Program-made: the position numbers and the translations under genes
The notes under the pieces: generated by a model
What the model was told of the DNA's origin: nothing
Database searches by the model: none
The model's input: only the letters and a program-made list of their open reading frames with translations
From: Cryobacterium sp. CG_9.6
GTDB lineage: Bacteria > Actinomycetota > Actinomycetes > Actinomycetales > Microbacteriaceae
Reading direction: 5' to 3'
DNA: 64,000 nucleotides
NCBI RefSeq assembly: GCF_029893365.1
Contig: NZ_JARXUZ010000001.1
Coordinates: 1,426,001 to 1,490,000, forward strand
Shown: positions 42,896-51,645 of the stretch, one piece after another
Position numbering within the stretch: position 1 is the first letter of the stretch
Layout of the letters: each line of letters starts with the position of its first letter

Positions 42896-44058
42896 GCTAC
42901 GAACTCACCCCCGAATACCAGGCCCTGAGCAACACGGTGCGCGACTTTGCCGACACCGTCGTGGCCCCCGCCGCCTACGAGTACGACACGAAGCGCAGCC
43001 TGCCCTACGGCATCATTGCGCAGATGGGCGACATGGGCCTGTTCGGTCTGCCCTTCCCCGTGGAGTACGGCGGCCAGGGCAAGGACTACTTTGCGCTCTG
43101 CCTCGCGGTGGAGCAGCTCGCCCGAGCCGACCAGAGCATCGCCGTCACACTCGAAGCCGGCGTGGGCCTCGGGATCATGCCTGTGTATCGCAGTGGCACC
43201 GAGGCGCAGAAGGAAGAGTGGGTTCCGCGCCTGGCCAGTGGCTCGGCGCTCGCCGCATTTGGTCTCACCGAAGCGGATGCCGGTTCCGACGCCGCGGGCA
43301 CCAAGACCACCGCTGAACTCACGGGCGGCGAGTGGGTGATCAACGGCACCAAACAGTTCATCACCAACTCCGGTTCCGAGATCACGCGCCTCGTCACCGT
43401 GACGGCGGTCACGGGACAGTCCACCCGCGTCGACGGCTCGATCAAAAAGGAACTCACCGCCATTCTCGTGCCCACCCCCACGCCCGGGTTCACGGCGCTG
43501 CCGCCCTATGACAAGGTGGGCTGGCACACGTCCGACACGCATCCGCTGGTGTTCGACAACGTGCGTGTACCCGAAGCCAACCTGCTCGGCGAGCGTGGCC
43601 GTGGCTTCGCTAACTTTGTGCAGACGCTTGACGAGGGCCGCATTGCCTTTGCCGCACTCTGCACCGGAGCTGCCCAGGGCTGCCTCGAGGAGTCCATCCG
43701 CTACGCGAACAGCCGCAATGTGTTCGGCCGTTCCATCGGCTCCAATCAGCACATCGCGTTCAAAATTGCCCGGATGCAGGCCCGCGTGCACACCGCTCGC
43801 CTGGCCTACTACGACGCGGCCCTCAAAATGATCAACGGCAAGCCGTTCAAGATGGAGGCCTCCATCGCCAAGATGGTGGGCAGCGAAGCGGCCATGGACA
43901 ATGCCCGCGACGCGACACAGATCTTCGGTGGTTACGGCTTCATGAACGAGAATCTGGTGGCACGCCACTATCGTGATTCGAAGGTGCTCGAACTGGGCGA
44001 GGGCACCACCGAGGTGCAGCTCATGGTCATTTCCCGGGCACTCGGCTTCGCGGGCTGA
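42892..44058 (+). CDS. Acyl-CoA dehydrogenase (isovaleryl-CoA dehydrogenase-like)
   Basis: 388 residues, normal for the family; FAD enzyme making a 2,3-enoyl-CoA. FGLTEADAGSDAAGTKTTAE, read as AFGLTEADAGSDAAG (near 122), WVINGTKQFITNSGSEITRL (near 146), QIFGGYGFMNENLVARHYRD (near 343) and ELGEGTTEVQL (near 367). In the operon context it should oxidise isovaleryl-CoA, giving methylcrotonoyl-CoA for the carboxylase. Rv2500c (fadE19) holds the same place. Confidence 0.92.
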   Translation: MSYELTPEYQALSNTVRDFADTVVAPAAYEYDTKRSLPYGIIAQMGDMGLFGLPFPVEYGGQGKDYFALCLAVEQLARADQSIAVTLEAGVGLGIMPVYRSGTEAQKEEWVPRLASGSALAAFGLTEADAGSDAAGTKTTAELTGGEWVINGTKQFITNSGSEITRLVTVTAVTGQSTRVDGSIKKELTAILVPTPTPGFTALPPYDKVGWHTSDTHPLVFDNVRVPEANLLGERGRGFANFVQTLDEGRIAFAALCTGAAQGCLEESIRYANSRNVFGRSIGSNQHIAFKIARMQARVHTARLAYYDAALKMINGKPFKMEASIAKMVGSEAAMDNARDATQIFGGYGFMNENLVARHYRDSKVLELGEGTTEVQLMVISRALGFAG

Positions 44059-44108
44059 GCCAGCGCCCGCACACACCAGCCGTTACACGCCGAAGGGGCG
44101 AGAACCAC

Positions 44109-44594
44109 ATGAAAGACGACCGACCAAACATCGAACAGCGCGGGCTGTTCTTCGAGGAATTCGATCTCACCGTGCGCTACCTGCACCGCCCGGGTCGCAC
44201 CGCAACCGAGGCCGACAATGTCATGTTCACCACCATGACCATGAATACGCAGGGTTTGCACCTGGATGCGGCCTGGGCAGCGACCCAGCCTTTTGGCGAG
44301 CGACTGATGAACTCCATGTGGACGTTGTCGACGCTGGTGGGGGCATCTGTGTCTCAGCTCACCCAGGGCACCATCGTGGCCAATCTCGGCTTCAGTGAGG
44401 TCACCTTTCCGCACCCCTTGCATCACGGCGACACGCTGTACGCCGAAACCGTGGTCACGAGCAAGCGGATGTCGGTCTCACGCCCCGGGCAGGGCATCAT
44501 CACGCTCACCCATACCGGGCGCAATCAGTACCGGGACGTGGTTGCCACCGCAGTGCGCACGGTCATGGTGTGGTGCAAGGACGCGGCGCCGTGA
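44109..44594 (+). CDS. MaoC-family dehydratase
   Basis: 161 residues with a hot-dog fold. In place of the classical hydratase-2 motif it has RTATEADNVMFTTMTMNTQG (near residue 32) and FGERLMNSMWTLSTLVG (near 63), then VTFPHPLHHGDTLYAETVV (near 98). In the Rv2499c-like position it is expected to hydrate 3-methylglutaconyl-CoA or a similar enoyl-CoA. The Asp/His dyad appears only partly conserved, so the reaction is inferred from context. Confidence 0.88.
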   Translation: MKDDRPNIEQRGLFFEEFDLTVRYLHRPGRTATEADNVMFTTMTMNTQGLHLDAAWAATQPFGERLMNSMWTLSTLVGASVSQLTQGTIVANLGFSEVTFPHPLHHGDTLYAETVVTSKRMSVSRPGQGIITLTHTGRNQYRDVVATAVRTVMVWCKDAAP

Positions 44595-45412
44595 CGTTTG
44601 AGCTCGGCCCGGCCCTGCTCTTTTGCCCGGCGGACCGCCCCGAACGCTTCGATAAGGCTGCCGAACGCGCCGATGCGGTCATCATCGATCTGGAAGACGC
44701 CGTCTCGCCGGCGAATCGCGAGGAGGCGCGGGCGGCTCTCGTGCAGCATCCGCTGGACCCCGAGCGCACCATCGTGCGCGTCAACCCCGTGGGGTCAGCC
44801 GAGTGTGCCCGTGACCTGGTTGCCCTGGCCGCAACCGACTACCGCTTCGTGATGGCGGCGAAGGCCGAATCCGCCGCACAGATGACCGAGTTGGCGGCCT
44901 ACGAGGTGATTGCGCTGTGTGAAACGGCCGCCGGCGTGCAGGGGGCCGCTCTGCTCGCCGCCGCCCCCAACGTCGTCGCGCTCATGTGGGGCGCTGAGGA
45001 CCTCATCGCCTCGCTCGGCGGAACATCCAGCCGCGATGTGGCGGGGCGCTACCGCGAGGTGGCTCGGCACGCGCGCAACACGGTACTCATCGCGGCCGGT
45101 GCCGCCGGAGTGGCGGCCATCGATTCCGTCTACCTCGACATTCCCGACACCGACGGTCTCGGTCTGGAGGCCGCCGATGCCGTGGCCAGTGGGTTCCGGG
45201 CAACGGCCTGCATCCACCCGAGTCAGGTGAGCGTCATTCGCGCGGCGTACGAGCCCACAGCGGATGCCGTGGCGCACGCCCACGCGCTTCTGGCGGCAGC
45301 CGCGACCGAGCGTGGTGTCTTCCAGTTCGGTGGCCGCATGATCGATGAACCCGTGCTGCGGCACGCCCAGGCGGTGCTTACGCGGTGGGCTGCGTCGCGA
45401 GACTCTTCTTGA
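44591..45412 (+). CDS. CitE-like HpcH/HpaI aldolase family lyase (beta-hydroxyacyl-CoA lyase)
   Basis: About 273 residues from GTG 44591, overlapping the MaoC stop (GTGA). TIM-barrel lyase: LLFCPADRPERFDKA (near residue 9), ADAVIIDLEDAVSP (Mg/acid residues, near 30), VIALCETAAGVQGA (Glu near 113), MWGAEDLIASLGG (Glu/Asp near 135) and TACIHPSQV (near 208). The M. tuberculosis homologue in the same operon position, Rv2498c, has been shown to cleave 3-hydroxyacyl-CoAs including (R)-HMG-CoA and (S)-citramalyl-CoA. The 3' end overlaps the convergent peroxidase gene by 35 bp. Confidence 0.9.
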   Translation: MTFELGPALLFCPADRPERFDKAAERADAVIIDLEDAVSPANREEARAALVQHPLDPERTIVRVNPVGSAECARDLVALAATDYRFVMAAKAESAAQMTELAAYEVIALCETAAGVQGAALLAAAPNVVALMWGAEDLIASLGGTSSRDVAGRYREVARHARNTVLIAAGAAGVAAIDSVYLDIPDTDGLGLEAADAVASGFRATACIHPSQVSVIRAAYEPTADAVAHAHALLAAAATERGVFQFGGRMIDEPVLRHAQAVLTRWAASRDSS

Positions 45413-45884
45413 TGGCGTCCACAATCTCGGTTGACTGCGGTTCCACCGTGGACGCGAAACGGTCAACGATCTTTCCGTCGCCGTTCACCAGAAACTTTTC
45501 GAAGTTCCACTTCACCAGACCCGGAAGGATGCCGCGCTTGAACTTGGTCAGCTCCGTGAAAAGCGGATGCTGGTCCTTGCCACGCACATCGATCTTGCTG
45601 GTCATCGGGAACGTCACGCCGTAGGTGAGGCCGCAGAAGGAGGCAATGTCATCCTCGTTGCCCGGTTCCTGACCCATGAACTGATTGCTCGGCATGCCCA
45701 GAATGACGAGGCCGTCGGTTGCGTACTGGGCGTAGAGCGCCTCCAGTCCGGCATACTGCGGGGTGAAGCCGCACTTCGACGCCACGTTCACCACCAGCAC
45801 GGTCTTCCCGCGGAATTCGCCGAACGTTGTCGGGGTGCCATCGATAAGGGTGAGGGGGATCTCATACAGCGAGGAAGTGTCCAT
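45378..45884 (-). CDS. Glutathione peroxidase-family thiol peroxidase
   Basis: 168 residues from the ATG at 45884. Catalytic Cys in VVNVASKCGFTPQY (near residue 37), FPSNQF-equivalent GMPSNQFMGQEPG (Gln near 75) and KWNFEKFLVN (Trp and Asn near 130) complete the tetrad. Cys rather than selenocysteine. In actinobacteria, which lack glutathione, these enzymes usually take electrons from thioredoxin. Start supported by TACGAT (45891-45896). Confidence 0.93.
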   Translation of the reverse strand: MDTSSLYEIPLTLIDGTPTTFGEFRGKTVLVVNVASKCGFTPQYAGLEALYAQYATDGLVILGMPSNQFMGQEPGNEDDIASFCGLTYGVTFPMTSKIDVRGKDQHPLFTELTKFKRGILPGLVKWNFEKFLVNGDGKIVDRFASTVEPQSTEIVDAIKKSLATQPTA

Positions 45885-45890
45885 TCCTTG

Positions 45891-45896
45891 ATCGTA
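45891..45896 (-). promoter_or_regulatory. -10 hexamer TACGAT, leaderless start of the peroxidase gene
   Basis: Minus-strand TACGAT ends 6 nt before the ATG at 45884. An AGGA directly touching the ATG is too close to act as a ribosome site. Confidence 0.45.
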
Positions 45897-45988
45897 TCGC
45901 CGCAGGCTCCGTGACACCTGCGAGGCCGCCGCAAGCCCAAAGTCGATGTTCGTGGCGTCTCGATGACTCGGTGTTTCCCTCGTCCCGG

Positions 45989-46041
45989 TACACTGGAAAA
46001 GCTAGTGGCACAACGCACCTCACTGGTGCCCGCCATTTTTT
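45989..46041 (+). promoter_or_regulatory. rnj promoter box with terminator-like hairpin in the leader
   Basis: TACACT at 45989-45994 is a -10 box. Starting only about 5 nt after the expected transcription start, TGGC...GCACC (46006-46019) pairs with GGTGC...GCCA (46025-46035), followed by six Ts (46036-46041). No gene lies upstream on this strand to need a terminator, so it would act inside the RNase J leader, 128 nt before the start codon. Confidence 0.5.
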
Positions 46042-46168
46042 GTGACTCAGGCCAGGCATCCGGTTGAACTTCATGCGACTTACATCGTTGGTTCCCCGGT
46101 GAAAAACCCTGTACTCCTGTGTCTCCTCAAGCTGAGACCTGCATCACCGTACAAGAGAAAAGAGTTTC

Positions 46169-47854
46169 ATGAGTACCCACGACCTTGATCTGTCGGCCCC
46201 GCCCGTTCTGCCCAAGCGCGGCCTGCGCATCATCCCCCTGGGAGGACTGGGCGAAATCGGTCGCAACATGACCGTTTTCGAGCACAAGGGAAAGCTGCTC
46301 ATCATTGACTGCGGCGTTCTCTTCCCCGAGGACAACCAGCCCGGCATCAACGTGATTCTGCCCGACTTCAGCATTCTGCGCGACCGCCTGCAGGACATTG
46401 AAGCAATCGTGCTGACCCACGGACACGAAGACCACATCGGCGCGGTGCCGTACCTGCTCAAGGAACGCGGTGACATCCCCGTCATCGGCGCCAAGCTCAC
46501 CCTCGCCTTCCTCGCGGCCAAGCTGCAGGAACACCGCCTGAGCCAGAACTTCATCGAGGTGAAGGAAGGCGAACGTCGCACCGTCGGCGTGTTCGACCTG
46601 GAATTCATCGCCGTGAACCACTCCATCCCCGACGGGCTCGCAATTGCGTTGCGCACCGAGGCCGGTCTTCTGCTGCACACCGGTGACTTCAAGATGGACC
46701 AGTTCCCCCTCGACAAGCGCCTCACCGACCTGGGTGCGTTCGCGCGTCTGGCCGAAGAGGGCGTCGATCTGTTCCTCACCGACTCCACCAACGCCGAGGT
46801 TCCGGGCTTCACCACGGCCGAGAAGGACATCGGACCGGCCATCGACACCGTGTTCCGCACGTCTCCGCGACGCATCATCGTGTCGAGCTTCGCGAGCCAC
46901 GTGCACCGCATTCAGCAGGTCATTGACGCCGCCGTGAAGCACAACCGCAAGGTTGCCTTTGTGGGTCGCTCCATGGTTCGTAACATGGGCATTGCCACGG
47001 AGCTGGGCTACCTCAACGTTCCCAAGGGCCTGATCGTGGACATGAAGGCACTCGAGCGGATGAAGGACGACAAGGTCGTTCTCATCTGCACCGGTTCGCA
47101 GGGTGAGCCCATGGCGGCCCTGTCGCGCATGGCCAACCGTGAGCACATCATCAAGATCGGCGAGGGCGACACCGTTCTGCTCGCGAGCTCGCTGATCCCG
47201 GGTAACGAGAACTCGATCTACCGGGTCATCAACGGACTCACCCGCTGGGGCGCCAACGTTGTGCACAAGGGCAACGCCAAGGTGCACGTCTCCGGTCACG
47301 CCAGTGCCGGCGAACTCGTCTACTGCTACAACATCGTCAAGCCCACCAACGTGATGCCCGTGCACGGTGAATGGCGTCACCTCAAGGCCAACGCCGAGCT
47401 CGCGGTGCAGACCGGTGTTGAAGAAGACCGCGTTCTCATCGTGGAAGACGGCGTTGTCGTCGACCTCGTCGATGGTCGCGCGTCGATCACCGGCCGTGTT
47501 GTGGCCGACTACGTCTTCGTGGACGGCATGACCGTCGGTGGCGCCTCCGAGGCCGCCATGGAAGATCGCCGTCGCCTCGCCGAAGACGGCACCATCACCA
47601 TTCTGGGAATTCTGAACGCCAAGACCGGCCTGCTCTCCGAGCCCGTCGAATTCCTCGCTCGTGGCTTTGTGCACGACGACGAGTGGGTTCGCGGCGCCAC
47701 CAAGGTCATCGACGAAGCGATGAAGGTTGCCAACCGGGTGAAGACCGTCAACGGTGCCGAGCTCGAAGACCTCTTCACCACATCGGTGAGCCGTTGGATG
47801 AACCGCAAGTACCGTCGCAGCCCGCTGATCACGTCCGTGGTCGTCGACGCCTAG
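46169..47854 (+). CDS. rnj: Ribonuclease J (copy 1)
   Basis: 561 residues. Metallo-beta-lactamase/beta-CASP nuclease with endo- and 5'-3' exonuclease activity in mRNA decay and rRNA maturation. IIPLGGLGEIGRNMTVFE (near 26), zinc motif THGHEDHIGAVPYLL (near 90), HTGDFKMDQ (near 170), DSTNAEVPGF, GSQGEPMAALSRMA (near 310), VSGHASAGEL and NVMPVHGEWRHL (near 392). The N-terminal two thirds are very typical. The C-terminal domain (after about 450) reads SEAAMEDRRRLAEDG...LNAKTGLLSEPVEFLARGF and departs from the pattern in copy 2. GAGAAAAGAG precedes the ATG. Confidence 0.96.
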   Translation: MSTHDLDLSAPPVLPKRGLRIIPLGGLGEIGRNMTVFEHKGKLLIIDCGVLFPEDNQPGINVILPDFSILRDRLQDIEAIVLTHGHEDHIGAVPYLLKERGDIPVIGAKLTLAFLAAKLQEHRLSQNFIEVKEGERRTVGVFDLEFIAVNHSIPDGLAIALRTEAGLLLHTGDFKMDQFPLDKRLTDLGAFARLAEEGVDLFLTDSTNAEVPGFTTAEKDIGPAIDTVFRTSPRRIIVSSFASHVHRIQQVIDAAVKHNRKVAFVGRSMVRNMGIATELGYLNVPKGLIVDMKALERMKDDKVVLICTGSQGEPMAALSRMANREHIIKIGEGDTVLLASSLIPGNENSIYRVINGLTRWGANVVHKGNAKVHVSGHASAGELVYCYNIVKPTNVMPVHGEWRHLKANAELAVQTGVEEDRVLIVEDGVVVDLVDGRASITGRVVADYVFVDGMTVGGASEAAMEDRRRLAEDGTITILGILNAKTGLLSEPVEFLARGFVHDDEWVRGATKVIDEAMKVANRVKTVNGAELEDLFTTSVSRWMNRKYRRSPLITSVVVDA

Positions 47855-47873
47855 TCGCCTCCGCTACACACAG

Positions 47874-47907
47874 AACTGGCCGCGCCCCTCGGGGTGCGGC
47901 CAGTTTT
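47874..47907 (+). terminator. Terminator of RNase J copy 1
   Basis: AACTGGCCGC pairs perfectly with GCGGCCAGTT around a CCCC/GGGG inner stem, ending TTTTGG. Strong intrinsic terminator, 20 nt after the stop and 33 nt before the convergent prfC stop. Confidence 0.92.
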
Positions 47908-47939
47908 GGTTATTCCTCGGTGCTGTTTAATGCACAGGG

Positions 47940-49553
47940 CTAGCGAAAGTCGTCGACCGTCGCGTTCGCGATGTCAATCAGAACCAGGTCCGGGTTCTCC
48001 CGGTGAATCGCCTGCAACCGCCACGGAGTGCTGAACAGAGCCAAGAGGGTGCCGTCAGAACGGGTGAAGACCTCCACCTGACGCATCGGCGCCAGCAGTA
48101 GTGCGCTGGCCTTGTCCGTGCGCCGGGCCACCTGGTAGGGCAACGCCTCCATGCGAATGTCAGCATGGAAGTCGTGCACCATGCGGTCTTCCACCACCTC
48201 GAACTGCATCGGCCCCACGGCACCCAGCACCGGAGCCTGCTCGCCGCGCAGCTCCGAGCGCATCACCTGAATGACGCCCTCGTGGTCGAGCTGCTCGATG
48301 CCACGCCGAAACTGCTTGTGCTTACTGCTGTCCACCGGACGGATCGCACGAAAATGTTCGGGGGAGAACAGCGGCAGCGGCGGGTACTCCACCGGTTCGT
48401 CTTCGAAGATCGAGTCACCCACGCGCAGCGCGGAGGCGTTAACAAGACCCACGATGTCTCCCGGCCACGCCTGGTCAATCACGGTGCGCTCGCGTCCGAA
48501 GAGCTGCTGCGCGTACTTCGTGGCAAAGGGACGACCGGTTGCGGCGTGCGTCACGATCATGCCACGACGAAATTCACCGGAGACAACGCGGACATAGGCC
48601 ACGTGGTCGCGGTGTGCGGTGTTCATTCCGGACTGCACCTTGAACACGAACCCGGAGAAGGCGCTCGTCACGGCGCGGGGAACACCGTCGATGTCGGGGC
48701 GGGCCTCAGCCGGCGGCGCGAATTCCACCAGTGTATCGAGCAGCTGCTGTACACCGAAGTTCGCCACGGCGGCACAGAACAGCACCGGGGTGGTGTCACC
48801 CGCCAGAAACAGCTCTGAGTCGTGATTCTGGCCCTCGGCATCGAGCAGGTCGGATTCATCGGTGGCGTTTGCCCAGGCAACACCCTCTTCGGCGGCCGCC
48901 TCGGCGGCACTCAGCCGAGTGGACTCGGCTACGGTGGCACCACCGGGGGTGCGGGTGAAACGCAGGAAATCACCGGAACGGCGATCCATGACCCCGCGCA
49001 GATCACCCGCCTCACCCACGGGCCAGTTCAGCGGCGTGGGCAGCAGGCCGGTGCGGTTCTGGATCTCATCCATCAGCGCCAACGGGGAGGCGCCGGGGCG
49101 GTCCCACTTGTTGATGACGGTGATCACGGGCAGGCCGCGCTGCTTGCACACGGCGAAAAGTTTCATGGTCTGCGGTTCGAGGCCCTTGTTGGCATCAACG
49201 AGCATGACCGCGGCGTCCACGGCCGACAACACGCGAAAGGTGTCTTCCGAGAAGTCAGCGTGCCCGGGGGTGTCCACCAGGTTGATCACTGCATCGTCGT
49301 ACTCGAACTGGATCGCCGCGCTCGTGACCGAAATCCCGCGCGCCTTTTCCATCTCCATCCAGTCCGAGACGGTGCCGCCGCGGCCGGCCTTGCCATGCAC
49401 GGCACCGGCGTGAGTGATGGCGCGCGCATGCAGAAGAAGCGCCTCCGTCAGCGTCGATTTTCCGGCATCCGGGTGCGAAATCACCGCAAAGGTTCGGCGG
49501 CGGCGTGCTTCGACGGGCACGTTGATATTGGTCACGTCGGCGAGTTGAGTCAT
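47940..49553 (-). CDS. prfC: Peptide chain release factor 3
   Basis: 537 residues from the ATG at 49553; 11 further codons upstream are not conserved-looking. GTPase that removes RF1/RF2 from the ribosome after peptide release. G1 ISHPDAGKSTLTEALLL (near 25), switch GTVSDWMEMEKARGISVTSA (near 56), G3 LVDTPGHADFSEDTFRVL (near 84) and G4 VINKWDRPG (near 138). RF3 is patchily distributed in actinobacteria. GGAAAG precedes the start. Confidence 0.95.
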   Translation of the reverse strand: MTQLADVTNINVPVEARRRRTFAVISHPDAGKSTLTEALLLHARAITHAGAVHGKAGRGGTVSDWMEMEKARGISVTSAAIQFEYDDAVINLVDTPGHADFSEDTFRVLSAVDAAVMLVDANKGLEPQTMKLFAVCKQRGLPVITVINKWDRPGASPLALMDEIQNRTGLLPTPLNWPVGEAGDLRGVMDRRSGDFLRFTRTPGGATVAESTRLSAAEAAAEEGVAWANATDESDLLDAEGQNHDSELFLAGDTTPVLFCAAVANFGVQQLLDTLVEFAPPAEARPDIDGVPRAVTSAFSGFVFKVQSGMNTAHRDHVAYVRVVSGEFRRGMIVTHAATGRPFATKYAQQLFGRERTVIDQAWPGDIVGLVNASALRVGDSIFEDEPVEYPPLPLFSPEHFRAIRPVDSSKHKQFRRGIEQLDHEGVIQVMRSELRGEQAPVLGAVGPMQFEVVEDRMVHDFHADIRMEALPYQVARRTDKASALLLAPMRQVEVFTRSDGTLLALFSTPWRLQAIHRENPDLVLIDIANATVDDFR

Positions 49554-49793
49554 GAATGCTTTCCGGCGAATGATTCGGCAGGCCAAAAGTGGGCCCTACA
49601 TCGGCTTCCGCACGAATTCGCTCTCCCCTCTACCCTAACTTGCGACCCGCCAGCTGGACCCCGTCAGGGGCGCTTCCCATACTTCTACCCGACCAAAGTG
49701 CCGTCCTGCCGATCTTTTTTGGGCAGGTCGTCGAGTCTTCGTGCTCTGACGGTGTTTTCGGGTTATGGTCGCCCCAACACGGAGGAGACGCGG

Positions 49794-50831
49794 ATGTCCC
49801 GACTTGCAGGAGTGCGAACGGCTCACCCCACGGGAGCTCATGCGGTGAGCGGTACGCCGCCGATGTCGCCCCTGCCAGAGCGGCCCGTGCTGCCGAGTGC
49901 TGACCCGGTCGGGCCTCGCCGGCGGATCATCGCCGACACCGCGCTTCGCATACACCCGTTGGCACTCGGCTGCAGCTCCTTCGGCTGGACGGTTGACAGC
50001 GACACCGGACGCCGCATTCTGGACGAACATGCGGCACGCGGCGGCAACTTCATCGACACCGCCGACAGCTACTCCACCGGCCGAAGCGAGATCATGATCG
50101 GTTCCTGGCTGCGCACTCGGGGCGGGCGCGACAAGACCATCGTGGCCACCAAGATCGGGCGCAACCTCGACAACCCGGGCCTGAGCCCGCAGAGCATCAT
50201 CGGCGCAATCGATGCCTCACTCGACAGACTCGGAACGGACTACATCGATCTGCTGTACTTTCACGGCGATGACAAGACGGTACCCCTCGAGGAGAGCCTC
50301 GGGGCGATGGCCGCCATAATGCAGAGCGGCAAGGTGCGGTATCTGGGCGCCTCCAACTTCTCACCCGAACGACTCATCGAGGCCCGGGTGCTCGCCGCCA
50401 ACGGTCTACCGCGGTTCGTTGCCTTGGAAACGCAGTACAGTCTCGTGCGCCGACCCGACTTTGAGTCTGCACTGGCCCTTGTCACCCGGGCGCAGGGCAT
50501 GGCCGTCATGCCCTACTTCCCGCTTGCACACGGTTTTCTGGCCGGACGCTATCGCAGCAAAGCGGATGTCTCCAGTCAGTTGCGCGGTCAGCGCGCCGGT
50601 GCCTACCTCAACCGAAAAAACCTGCGGGTGCTGAGCCTCCTCGACCGGATTGCCGCCGAGTATGACGTGACCGCCACAACGATCGCGGTGGCCTGGTTGC
50701 TCACCCGTTCCGGGGTGTGTGCTCCGGTGGCTGGGGCGAGTCATCCTGATCAGGTGGAAGCCCTGGTTGCCGCGGCCGGCATCCGCTTGAGAAGGAATGA
50801 CATGGCGGAGCTCGACCGACTCTCGAGGTGA
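49794..50831 (+). CDS. Aldo/keto reductase
   Basis: 345 residues from ATG 49794, preceded by GGAGGAGA. NADPH-dependent (alpha/beta)8 enzyme. LGCSSFGWTVDSDTGRRIL (near 57), NFIDTADSYSTGRSE (catalytic Asp and Tyr, near 81), TIVATKIGRN (Lys near 110), YIDLLYFHGDDKT (His near 146) and VGASHPDQVEA-like AGASHPDQVEALVA (near 315). The first 45 residues are a Pro-rich extension not needed for the fold, so an internal start is possible. Convergent with the TetR gene 31 bp downstream. Confidence 0.9.
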   Translation: MSRLAGVRTAHPTGAHAVSGTPPMSPLPERPVLPSADPVGPRRRIIADTALRIHPLALGCSSFGWTVDSDTGRRILDEHAARGGNFIDTADSYSTGRSEIMIGSWLRTRGGRDKTIVATKIGRNLDNPGLSPQSIIGAIDASLDRLGTDYIDLLYFHGDDKTVPLEESLGAMAAIMQSGKVRYLGASNFSPERLIEARVLAANGLPRFVALETQYSLVRRPDFESALALVTRAQGMAVMPYFPLAHGFLAGRYRSKADVSSQLRGQRAGAYLNRKNLRVLSLLDRIAAEYDVTATTIAVAWLLTRSGVCAPVAGASHPDQVEALVAAAGIRLRRNDMAELDRLSR

Positions 50832-50862
50832 GCGTGCCGCCGGCGAGCCGCCCGGTGAAGTT

Positions 50863-51453
50863 CTAGCCCGCGGTCTCGTCGAGCACGCGCTGAATGCAGC
50901 GCAGCAGCGCGGTGTGGGCACCGATGGGATCGCCCAGGTTGGCGCCGGCGAAGGCACCGTCACGAGCGAGGAAGAAGTCATCGGCCGCATCGCCCGGACG
51001 CGCGTGACCCATACCGCGAAAAAGATCCTCGACGGCTGCGCCGTACCAGTCGCGGTGAGCGGTGACGGCCTGGCGAACGGGATGGTTTGGGTCGGCAAAC
51101 TGGGCAGCAGCATTGATGAACGGGCAGCCGTGGAAGCCGGGGCGTGTCACCTGCGTGGAGATTTCGGCCACAATGCCGCGCAACCGCTGCTCGGGTGTGT
51201 CGTACCGGGTTTCCACGGCGGCCAGAAAGTCTCGCGCAACGCGGTCGCGTCCCTGCAGGTACACCACGATGAGAGCATCCTTCGAGCGGTAGTACTTGTA
51301 GAAGGTGGCTTTGGTGACCTTGGACTCACTGATGATGCGGTCCACGCCCACCGTGTGCACGCCTTCGGCGTAGAACAAGCGATCGGCCGTGGCGAGGATT
51401 CGCACCTTGGCGTGAGTCGTCGGTCGGGCTACCGTGTCTGTCAGCGCAACCAT
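50863..51453 (-). CDS. TetR-family transcriptional regulator
   Basis: 196 residues. HTH: ILATADRLFYAEGVHTVGVD (near residue 19) and SKVTKATFYKYYRSKDALIV (recognition helix, near 44). TRPGFHGCPFINAAAQFAD (near 101) is typical of the branch with a conserved Cys that often controls short-chain reductases or efflux. The ATG at 51453 has AAGGAG upstream. A palindrome lies about 110 bp upstream, toward the M16 peptidase gene. Candidate target: itself and, less surely, the neighbouring reductase. Confidence 0.9.
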   Translation of the reverse strand: MVALTDTVARPTTHAKVRILATADRLFYAEGVHTVGVDRIISESKVTKATFYKYYRSKDALIVVYLQGRDRVARDFLAAVETRYDTPEQRLRGIVAEISTQVTRPGFHGCPFINAAAQFADPNHPVRQAVTAHRDWYGAAVEDLFRGMGHARPGDAADDFFLARDGAFAGANLGDPIGAHTALLRCIQRVLDETAG

Positions 51454-51559
51454 CTGGGGTTACTCCTTGATTCTCGAGAGTGATACTGCGGAACGACAAA
51501 GTGTTGAGCGACCGCGTGGGGGACAGACAGCCTGCTCGGGCTGATTTCCAGACTGTAGC

Positions 51560-51582
51560 ACAGACTAGACAGTCTTGTCTGT
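51560..51582. promoter_or_regulatory. Candidate TetR operator
   Basis: ACAGAC...GTCTGT half-sites (51560-51565 and 51577-51582) around TAGACAGTCTT, itself containing AGAC/GTCT. Nested symmetry suggests two overlapping dimer sites, as in QacR-like regulators. Confidence 0.55.
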
Positions 51583-51645
51583 CGGCATTTATGGTCCGCT
51601 GGGGTACGCCTTCGGGCACGGCCGCTGGCCTAAGCTGGTCAGGAT

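Noticed and set aside
46127..47674. A 515-codon leftward open frame opposite RNase J copy 1
   Set aside because: Antisense shadow. A similar shadow appears opposite copy 2 only because the two RNase J genes are homologous.
47940..49553. Tetracycline-resistance ribosomal protection protein (TetM-like)
   Set aside because: The GTPase switch and length fit RF3 (PrfC), with the SDWMEMEKARGISV motif specific to RF3.
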